This document shows positions 55,690 through 64,000 of a stretch of DNA of 64,000 nucleotides, piece by piece. The translations under genes were made by a program, and so were the position numbers. The notes beneath the pieces are model-generated. The model saw only the letters and a program-made list of their open reading frames with translations, searched no databases and was not told the origin of the DNA. The DNA comes from Omphiscola glabra (Eukaryota > Mollusca > Gastropoda > Lymnaeidae): NCBI GenBank assembly GCA_964017045.1, contig OZ024802.1:7238413-7302412 (forward strand), written 5' to 3'. How positions within the stretch are numbered: the first letter of the stretch is position 1; each line of letters starts with the position of its first letter.

Positions 55690-56130
55690 ATCATGGGTCC
55701 AGTTGTCTAGATGGTCTAGATGATTTAGATCAGCGATTCTTAACCTGTGGGTCGCGACCCCTTTGGGGGTCGAACAACCCTTTCCCAGGGGTCGCTTAAG
55801 ACCATCGGAAAACTCATACTCTACGGTTATAAAGAGTGCAACGAACACAATTTTGCGATTGGGGGTCGCCACAACATGAGGTACTGTATTAAAGGGTCGT
55901 GGCATTTGGAAGGTTGAGAACCACTGGTTTAGAGGGTCTAGACGGTTTAGATGGTCTGCCTGGTCTAGATGGTCTGCCTGGTCTAGATGGTCTAAATGGT
56001 CTGCCTGGTTTAGATGGTCTGCATGGTCTAGATGGTCTACCTGTTAATAGTTTGCCTGCTCTAGCTGGTCTAGATGGTATGCCTGGTCTAGCCGGTATAG
56101 CCAGTCTGGCTGGACTAGCTGGTCTAGATT
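55690..56130. repeat. TCTAGATGG minisatellite interrupted by SPIN
   Basis: Copies of ggtctagatggtctgcct lie on the right (55927-56130) and a short stretch of the same motif on the left (about 55703-55730), so the transposon inserted into an array rich in TCTAGA sites. Confidence 0.85.
55731..55926. mobile_element. SPIN (SPace INvader) non-autonomous hAT element
   Basis: The 196-bp element begins CAGCGATTCTTAACCTGTGG and ends GGTTGAGAACCACTG. Interior blocks gtcgcgacccctttgggggt, gaccatcggaaaac and acatgaggtactgtattaaa match what I know of the SPIN consensus. The flanking 8-mers atttagat and gtttagag share the central TTTAGA. SPIN families are established cases of horizontal transfer among vertebrates, an insect and a snail. 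Confidence 0.82.
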
Positions 56131-56841
56131 AAAGATGTTCTATTAAACTATCCAGACATCCTAGTGTTTTACTCCTTTCTGTTATACACCACTGAGTTAT
56201 GCAAAATGACTTTCGATGTACCCGTAGTTGTAGCACTTGGGGGTCATGTGATACAAAAGATCGCTGAGCCGTTTAGTGCAGAGAGGTTCCCCCAACGTGT
56301 AAGTATGACGCCTCTGACAGCACATTCATGCTATAAATAAACTGTTCCTTTGATCGAATCCCACTCTCTACTATTTCTGCTTATTTCCTTCAAAAAAAAA
56401 AAAAACAACAACAACCATTTTCTTTTATAACACAAACGGTTGCTATGGCGACATCGCATGATTTCTTTAACTTTTTTCATTTCTTTGTAGTACGAGGGAG
56501 TATTTTCATGGCGACATGCCGCAACACCAAAAGGGTCTTCACGCCCTTTATTCAGCACACACCATTCCAACATACACCGCCGACACCATCTTTGTTACGA
56601 TGCACCCGTGTGAGGGTTCTATTAAGAAATAACACATGAACAGATTTTTTTTTTGTTCTTCCTCTCTTCATTTTACAGTTTGGAATCTTGCCTTCCGAGC
56701 TGATTGTTCCTTGTCATATCTCGCAAACAAGAAGATGTGTGTCAAGGTTTGATTTACTTCAGGAAAAAAAAAAGAGTCATTGACATGTTTTTTTGTAGTA
56801 CAATATGTTGAGAGTTGCATGTTAGTAGCGTATGTACTCAC

Positions 56842-56876
56842 CCTAAAATTCCAGCAATACCCACAGTTCCTCAACG
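56842..56876 (-). other. Candidate upstream exon, 35 nt
   Basis: A long pyrimidine-rich acceptor (cctgtctgtctcgtctctag) precedes 35 nt without an ATG, then a gtgagt donor. Splice-site quality is good, but length and composition say nothing about coding. It fits a chain of leader exons on the troponin I strand. Confidence 0.35.
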
Positions 56877-57464
56877 CTAGAGACGAGACAGACAGGAAAG
56901 AAGCCTCGGTTTCGGTGAGTATTCCAAAGGAATGATGGGAAAGAGAGGCACAGGTTAAGGGCCAAGGAGAGCCAGCCGGCTCCTTACCGTTGGTTGGGGA
57001 GCTAAAGAGAGGCTGTTGCAAAAGAAGATGGGGTGGGGGGGGGCTGGAAGGGTAAACGGCTCCTTGATGATCAGTACGCCTACCTCACGCCCCCCACACA
57101 CACAGTGTCATACACATATTAAAGTAGTGAGTTATGACGAAAGATTGTTTTAAACTGTTTGCATTTTGATCAAAGGGTATTTGATGTTTATGCATGCATC
57201 TTGGAGACATTTTTGAAAACAACGTTTCTCAATTTTAATATAAAAACTATTTTTAAAATTAAATAGTCTTCTAAATAAGTCTATGTTTGTTAACACCTTT
57301 CCATCTAGGGGGATCAAACGTTGCAATGAATACCGGGTTTAGACCTCTGGGGGCCCTGATGAGGGGGGCCTTTCTGGGGGGGGGGGCTAAGGCTTCTGGG
57401 GGCCCTGATCAAAGCCAATTAAGGGCCAATAAATATATAACAACTCTGCCTGGTTAACATATTT

Positions 57465-57552
57465 TGATGACATGTGTAGCATGTGTGACATGTGTAGCAT
57501 GTGTGACATGTGTAGCATGTGTGACATGTGTAGCATGTGTAGCATGTGTGTT
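57465..57552. repeat. 9-18-bp tandem repeat
   Basis: Copies of catgtgtagcatgtgtga. The region from 56131 to 57464 is otherwise unique-looking, apart from the candidate exon at 56842-56876 and G tracts near 57030 and 57375. Confidence 0.88.
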
Positions 57553-57584
57553 CGGATAAATGAGCGCACAATTTTCTTTGATTG

Positions 57585-57800
57585 ACATGGTTTGTCAACC
57601 AGGAACAACCTTCCTGGACTTTTCTTTACAGATCCTAGTGTTTTTCGGGGTGGTTTGTCAACCAGCAACACCCTTCCTGGACTCTTACGTACAGATCGCA
57701 GTTTTGGTGAGGTAATTGGCCAACCAGGAAAAACCTCCAAGGACCCTTGTTTACAGACCTCAGTGTGGGTGACGCCAATACTCAACCAGAAACAACCCAC
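57585..57800. repeat. About 65-bp degenerate tandem repeat, 3.5 units
   Basis: Units contain ggtttgtcaaccaggaacaa, ccttcctggact and tacagatc, diverging along the array. Confidence 0.85.
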
Positions 57801-58029
57801 TGGTTGCTTACATAACAGGCGTAAGTGTTGTTGGCGTAGGTTGGCCCTTATAAAACTTGGAAGAAGTTACAAAAAAAGAAAAACATTGTGCATAATGTTT
57901 TTGTCCACATCGTCTTATATATATATTGTCACTTTAAAGTAAAAATATAAACTGTCAGTCGATAGACTCCATAAAGACATAAAACAAACACTAAATAATT
58001 ATATCAATCCATACGACCATGAACTTGAC

Positions 58030-58484
58030 AGAGTTGTCATTAGTGAGGTTATTGCTCAGTAGGCAACTTTCAAAGAGACCCTATGTTCTTCGGTAGAGTT
58101 GTCAATAGTGAGGTTATTGCTCAGTAGGCAACTTTCAAAGAGACCCTATGTTCTTCGGTAGAGTTGTCAATAGTGAGGTTATTGCTCAGTAGGCAACTTT
58201 CAAAGAGACCCTATGTTCTTCGGTAGAGTTGTCAATAGTGAGGTTATTGCTCAGTAGGCAACGTTCAAAGAGACCCTATGTTCTTCGGTAGAGTTGTCAA
58301 TAGTGAGGTTATTGCTCAGTAGGCAACGTTCAAAGAGACCCTATGTTCTTCGGCAGAGTTGTCAATAGTGAGGTTATTGCTCAGTCGGCAACGTTCAAAG
58401 AGACCCTATGTTCTTCGGCAGAGTTGTCATTAGTGAGGTTATTGCTCAGTAGGCAACTTTCAAAGAGACCCTATGTTCTTCGGG
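58030..58484. repeat. 65-bp minisatellite, 7 units
   Basis: Near-perfect units containing agagttgtcaatagtgaggt and aaagagaccctatgttcttc. Confidence 0.96.
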
Positions 58485-58489
58485 TAAAA

Positions 58490-59345
58490 CGAATAGGTGC
58501 TACTGAAATAATAGTGAACCATCCAGTTATACTAAGGTGCTACTGAAATAATGGTGAACCATCCAGTTATACTAAGGTACTACTGAAATAATGGTGAACC
58601 ATCCAGTTCTACTAAGGTGCTACTGAAACAATGGTGAACCATCCAGTTATACTAAGGTGCTATTGAAATAATGGTGAACCATCCAGTTCTACTAAGGTAC
58701 TACTGAAATAATGGTGAACCTTCCACTTATACTAAGGTGTTACTGAAATAATGGTGAACCATCCTGTTATACTAAGGTGCTACTGAAATAATAGCGAACC
58801 ATCCAGTTCTACTAAGGTGCTACTGAAATAATGGTGAATCATCCAGTTCTACTAAGGTGTTACTGAAATAATGGTGAACCCTCCAGTTATACTAAGGTGC
58901 TACTGAAAAAATGGTGAACCGTCCAGTTTACTAAGGTGCTACTGAAATAATGGTGAACCATCCAGTTCTACTAAGGTGCTACTGAAATAATGGTGAACCA
59001 TCCAGTTATACTAAGGTGCTACTGATATAATGGTGAATCATCCAGTTCTACTAAGGTGTTACTGAAATAATGGTGAACCCTCCAGTTATACTAAGGTGTT
59101 ACTGAAAAAATGGTGAACCGTCCAGTTTACTAAGGTGCTACTGAAATAATGGTGAACCATCCAGTTCTACTAAGGTGCTACTGAAATAATGGTGAACCAT
59201 CCAGTTATACTAAGGTGCTACTGACATAATGGTGAACCATCCTGTTATACTAAGGTGCTACTGAAAAAATAGTGAACCAGCCAATTCTTCTAAGGTGCTA
59301 CTGAAATAATGGTGAACCAGCGAGTTTACTAAGGTGCTATTGATG
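58490..59345. repeat. 40-bp minisatellite, about 21 units
   Basis: Units of aggtgctactgaaataatgg plus tgaaccatccagttatacta. Outer units are degenerate. It abuts the 65-bp array with no spacer to speak of. Confidence 0.95.
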
Positions 59346-60008
59346 CCACAGTGAAGCAAAAGGTGATACCCAGGCTGACCCCGAAGCCGTAGTGAGCCAG
59401 CCAGTTATGCCTGGGGTGCTTTTGAAGTCATAATGCGGTTATAATAGGAACAGTATTGGGATGATATGGAGCTCATCAAACTGAGTTAAAAGGTGTTGTT
59501 AAGGCCAGGGTCATCTGATCGTCTTGTTCGCTAATTGCAGTCCAACATCTGACGGGCTGGTTCTATCCAATTAACACAAACTGCTTTCGTACGCGATCGC
59601 TTAATTTCAAATAAACTTGTTGACTTGAAACACGTGTGCCTTGTATGAGTTTATGTTAAAACGATACGGACGGGGGGAAAAAAGTATTATTGAGTGTGGG
59701 AGAGTAGATTTATTAGAACGAAAATGTACGATCTAGTTTTGGTTATTAAGACACATTTAAAAAGTCTGTTATAGACACACATTACAATGAGAAGGGTAAG
59801 CACCGACATCTAATCTTTGATCTTTACAGACAGGTAAAACGTGCCGGGAACCCAAGTGTGGGGCGTACAATACATGTAGGTGTAGGTTATTGGGGGAAAT
59901 GAAGAGAGCAGAGAAGAGAAGGGGAAGAAAAGAAAAACAATCTCCCCGAACAGAACACATCTCGGCTCACTACCAAAATGGGATGAGCTATTTTTGGACA
60001 CAGGGGCA
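59346..60008. other. Unique-looking sequence downstream of the TATA promoter
   Basis: On the minus strand this is the start of the intron after the candidate first exon. No array or transposon was recognised. Confidence 0.45.
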
Positions 60009-60014
60009 ACTCAC

Positions 60015-60095
60015 CTACACGCCGTGCAGCTTATATGGTTGCCGGGCTGAGCTCGCGTGAACACGGGCTTGCACGGGGGTCCCGTGAGTAGGAAT
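60015..60095 (-). other. Candidate first exon after the TATA promoter
   Basis: From the predicted +1 at 60095 the minus strand runs 81 nt without an ATG to GTAG|gtgagt at 60014, the layout of a short non-coding first exon. It would be the leader of troponin I or of another minus-strand gene. Confidence 0.45.
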
Positions 60096-60128
60096 GACTC
60101 GCTAAACTTGCCCTCGCCTGATTTTATA
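60095..60128 (-). promoter_or_regulatory. TATA box plus initiator core promoter
   Basis: On the minus strand, TATAAAA (60128-60122) sits in GC-rich sequence, and an initiator TCATTCC places +1 at A60095, 33 bases downstream of the first T. A GC-rich ggcgggac stretch just upstream resembles a TFIIB recognition element. A CACATG E-box lies about 45 bp further up, and a 9/10 MEF2-like CTAAATTTAC sits at 60242-60251. It points toward troponin I. Confidence 0.55.
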
Positions 60129-60254
60129 GCGTCCCGCCCCACACCCTAGCGTCTACCCCCACCATGTGCACCCACCTCTCCAACAACCCCTGTCCCCTAT
60201 ATCCTTTAAACTCTAGGCTCAGCTATTCCTAGAACTCCGTTCTAAATTTACACA

Positions 60255-60850
60255 CTAAGGTATCTCTCTCTATTTCAGACTATGTATCTCTATTTCAACC
60301 CAGTCATCCCTCTCTCTTTTTCAGCTCAGGTAACTCCTCTATTTCAGACCAGGTATCGCCTCAATTTTAGACTAAGTACCTCCTCAATTTCAGTCCAGAT
60401 ATCTCTTTTTATTTCAGACAGGCATCTCCTCTATTTCATGCTAGATATCTCCTCCATTTCACACCAAGTATCTCCTCTATTTCAGACGAGGCAACTCTAT
60501 TTCAGAACAAGTGTCTCCTCATTTTCAGATCAGGTATCTCCTCTATTTCAGACCAGGTATCTCTTCTATTTCAGACCAGGTATCTCCTCTATTTCAGACC
60601 AGGTATCTCCTCTATTTCATACCAAGTATCTCCTCTATATCAGATCAGGTATCTCCTCTTGTTGAGACCAGGTATCTCTTCTATTTGAGACCAGCTTTCT
60701 TCTCAATTTCAGACCAGGTATCTCTTCTATTTCATATCAAGTATCTCCTCTATTTCAGACCAGGTATCTCCTCTATTTGAGATCAGGTATCTCTTCTATT
60801 TGAGACCAGGTATCTAATCAATTTCAGACCAGGTATCTTCTCTATTTCAA
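60255..60850. repeat. About 29-bp minisatellite upstream of the promoter, about 20 units
   Basis: Units of tatttcagaccaggtatctc plus ctc, degenerate at the left end, starting about 130 bp upstream of the TATA box. Confidence 0.93.
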
Positions 60851-61674
60851 GGGTTGCTATTTCGGACAACCGCAGAGTTTATATCGTGGAAAGTAGTACG
60901 GAAAACTCTACAATCGCAAAGGGCGGCACTACACATCACTATGCTCCGAAATTGGCGACTTGGGGAGAAGGGGAACAAATTGAGGGCGCCGATGGCTCCT
61001 GTGCGAAATGGGGAGGGGGTTCTGGGGAGTCCTTCCCCAAAAATCTGCTGTTTATTTCAAAAATCCAGATTATCATATTGGCGTAAACCTAGATACATTG
61101 TTTCTTATAAGACAATTTGTGCGGGAGAAAGGATTTTTCTAACGTCCGATGTGGAAGTTGAGGGGAAGTGGGTAAGTGCATCAGCATGCAAATTAGGCAA
61201 TTTGGCGCCCAATGACGTATACAAACTGAATTTACTCCGGTTATGGCTCGCCCCAGAGTAAATCTTTGGCACAAGCTTACATAAAACCCAGGACATTGTG
61301 AGGAAAAGGGGGAATCAGAAATTGAGCGTGCCGAAGACTCCCGAGTAAAAGCTAGGGCAGTGTCTGGGCCCCTCCCCAGAAATTTTTTGATAATTTCTAA
61401 ATGCAAGAATGCATTATAGTACGTAACTGAATTTAGTTTTGCATCATACTGCACTTAATCGGAGATCAACAGGAGAGATAATGGTTCAGAATGTATGGGT
61501 CACTGGACCTCAGATCCTTCATATGGGCATCTGCTACACCTGCAGCTGTAGGGAGCCTTAGATATTAAGGGTTTCAAAGTTGTGATGTGGACAATATATT
61601 AATTATCAACTTTCAATGCGAAAAAAAAAGGGGGGGGGGCTGCGAAAATTGGTAGGAGCCTTGAAAATTCAAGC

Positions 61675-62012
61675 GACATATTGCTCTGCTTGACCTGATT
61701 GTGTCAGATGGCTCTTCTTGACCTGGTAGTGACAGATGGCTCTGCTTGACCTGATTGTGTCAGATGGCTCTTCTTGACCTGGTAGTGACAGAAGGCTCTG
61801 TTTGACCTGATTTAGACAGATGGTTCTGCTTGACCTGATTGTGACAGATGGCTCTGCTTAACCTGATTGTGACAGATGGCTCTGTTTGACCTGATTGTGA
61901 CAGATGGTTCTGCTGAACCTGATTGTGACATATGTTTCTGCTTGACCTGATTGTGACAGAAGGCTCTGCTTAACATGATTGTGACAGATGGCTCTGCTTG
62001 ACCTGGTTGTGA
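61675..62012. repeat. About 33-bp minisatellite, 10 units
   Basis: Units of gacctgattgtgacagatgg plus ctctgctt with variation. The stretch 60851-61674 before it holds a diverged pair of related segments. Confidence 0.92.
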
Positions 62013-62504
62013 TATAGAAAATTTAAAAAAATATATATTAATTACTAAATAGTTATGAGGTTATTATTTACGCTATGGGGGAGGGGGGGTAAACTGCTTA
62101 ATAATAAATAATTTTTAAAAAAACATTGCATGCAAAAAGGTTTCCATCACAAAAAAGTACTGATGACGTCATTTTATATTAAACGCAAATGGGGAAAAAA
62201 ATCAACTTGCCTATAATGCAATTAGATTTAATCAAGAAATTTTCTAAATATTTCCACTTTTTAACTGAGTTAAAAAAGCATAAAAAATACTCTTTTTTAG
62301 AATTAATTTTAAAATTGACGATCTGAAAAAACTAGACCCCAAAAAGTGGAATTAAAATGATAAACAAAATTGTTCACAAAAGCTTTGCTTTTTATTTATT
62401 TATTTACTTTATTTTTTATTATTTTTAAATTTAGTTTCTAATGGATTCTCATCAAGAAAAATTAAATTTAAAAAAAAAGAGTCACGCAAATAAGTAGGTG
62501 AGGC

Positions 62505-62582
62505 AGCTTGTTTAGGGCATATTGTTTAGGGCATATTGTTTAGGGCATATTGTTTAGGGCATATTGTTTAGGGCAGATTGTT
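62505..62582. repeat. 14-bp tandem repeat, 5 units
   Basis: Copies of atattgtttagggc. From 62013 to 62504 and 62583 to 63439 the sequence is AT-rich; no gene was supported. Confidence 0.9.
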
Positions 62583-63439
62583 GATTATTATGATATTTAA
62601 AGGAGGAAAGCTTTTGGGAACTTAATATACACAGACAAAGTCTTTAAAAATCTGTTTTTCAGAAAATTGTGCCCAAAAAAGTAGCAAAGGTTTGTAATAT
62701 CTGTAACAGTAATTGATGGAACTTCCCCTGTTTGTGTGCGCCCATTACATTCTTAATTTATGTTTTAAATAATCAATTTCTAAAAGATTTCATTTTATCT
62801 CAACATGCGTTGCATCAAGTATGTCTAAAAATTAAGCTAATATCTAAATTTGTAAAGGATGATGACATCATGCATGCTATATGTAGCAATCTACTCTACT
62901 TTAAAGTCTATCATTTTTTTAATGAAATATTATTTGAAAACAGATTGCCAATTTTCGATACTGAGCCAGAACTATTATTAAAATGAAAGATCTGTATATC
63001 GATGTAACTGTAGTTTAATACCGAGTTATTAAAGTATTAAACGTGTGAATTTGCAAAAGAAAAAAAAATAATAATAATAATAATAAAAATTGCGAACAAC
63101 GGGAAGGAAAACTTCCGTTTATAATTAGGAGCAGGCAATTTTTCTTCGGGGGGTGGGGCACTTGACGTCCTCCTCGGAGGGGATGCCTGACAGAAAAACT
63201 GGCAGCAGATAGCGGTGAATTCTAAACCCAGATGGGGAAATGGGGTCACAGCTGACAGCTAGTTACAGGATGTTACATGTTCATAGTTGTAAGTGGCAAT
63301 GAAACAGGTCACAAGTGTGCAGCCCGGCATGTTTAGCACATAATCTTGTACAGGTTGTACACATTGGCCTGTACAAGTTGTCCACATTGGCCGGTACACT
63401 TTGTCCATAAATAAAAATGAAATATCTCTCTCATAGTAA

Positions 63440-63565
63440 TTCGTGTGTCTATAATTACTATATAACCTGTTTGTGTGTCTATAATTACTATTTAACCTGT
63501 TTGTGTCTAGACTTACTATTTAACCTGTTTGTGTGTCTATAATTTTATATAATCTGTTTGTGTGT
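63440..63565. repeat. About 38-bp tandem repeat, 3-4 units
   Basis: Units contain gtgtgtctataattactatt and aacctgttt. Confidence 0.88.
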
Positions 63566-63717
63566 AGTTACCGATACTATGAATCAATCAATTTATAAAT
63601 GAAATAATTTAATATATTATATGTGGTCACTGATATGGTGACAATCTAAACTGTATTCATTTCTAACATCCCGTATGGTGCATACTTTTCTCTAAATATA
63701 TGTTAGTCCGTAGATTT

Positions 63718-64000
63718 GAACTCATGGGTAGCCAGATACCTATGCTGTGTGGTATCCAGGTGCACTACGCTATGTGGTAGCCAGATACCCTACGCTGTAT
63801 GGTAGCCAGAAACCCCACGCTGTGTGGTAGCCAGATACCCTACGCTGTGTGGTAGCCAGATATCCTAAGCTGTGTGGTAGCCAAATACCCTAAGCTTTAT
63901 GGTAGCCAGATACCCTACGCTGTGTGGTAGCCAGATACCCTAAGATTTGTGGCAGCCAGGTGCACTACGCTCTGTGGTAGCAAGATACCCTACGCTGTGT
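63718..64000. repeat. About 25-bp minisatellite running off the right edge
   Basis: Units of ggtagccagataccctacgc plus tgtgt, about 11 within the window, continuing past the end. Confidence 0.93.

Noticed and set aside
62505..62582. TTAGGG motifs resembling telomere repeat
   Set aside because: TTAGGG appears once per 14-bp unit separated by catattgt, so it is an ordinary short array, not telomeric DNA.
62732..62986. 84-codon plus-strand frame with fairly protein-like composition
   Set aside because: No recognised motif, no homologous exon nearby and flanked by AT-rich DNA; it could be a chance frame. A protein search would settle it.

Overview
The window looks like a piece of a gastropod mollusc nuclear genome, most likely a freshwater pulmonate-type snail. 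It is AT-rich, its one host gene has introns, and it is full of minisatellites and small hAT-type DNA transposons. The organism is inferred from a long, charged N-terminal extension on a muscle troponin I (described for molluscan troponin I) and from a near-complete SPIN hAT element, a horizontally spread family reported from a pond snail among other animals. No bacterial operons, rRNA, tRNA or CRISPR arrays were seen.

The only convincing host gene is troponin I on the minus strand. Eleven coding exons run from the start codon at 25211 down to 35, all with matching splice phases. They encode about 291 residues, ending just inside the inhibitory region; the rest of the C-terminus lies beyond the left edge. 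A twelfth exon (20453-20533, 81 nt, phase 2-2) looks like an undescribed in-frame cassette. Upstream on the same strand are ATG-free exon candidates at 33442-33486, 49329-49385 and 56842-56876. A TATA box plus initiator near 60095-60128 is followed by a splice donor at 60014. Together these could be the 5'UTR exons and main promoter, making a gene of at least 60 kb, but this chain is inference.

Introns and flanks hold more than 40 separate tandem arrays (units of roughly 12-65 bp), which by my rough spans cover a fifth to a quarter of the window. Several lie right at the splice sites of N-terminal-extension exons. The 48-bp array at 5937-7184 has 26 nearly identical units in two alleles. The array at 43922-45441 is built from codons of a dead hAT transposase.

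Mobile elements include: a 5'-truncated LINE at 39941-41895 with an open 648-codon reading frame and a perfect 12-bp target duplication; a decayed hAT transposon at 43566-46989; a SPIN element (55731-55926) and a SPIN fragment; several hAT MITEs with 8-bp target duplications; a TA-flanked MITE at 30005-30542; and a foldback element (20941-21372) with a half-length copy at 47066-47311. The long open frames inside tandem arrays are artefacts of unit lengths divisible by three.
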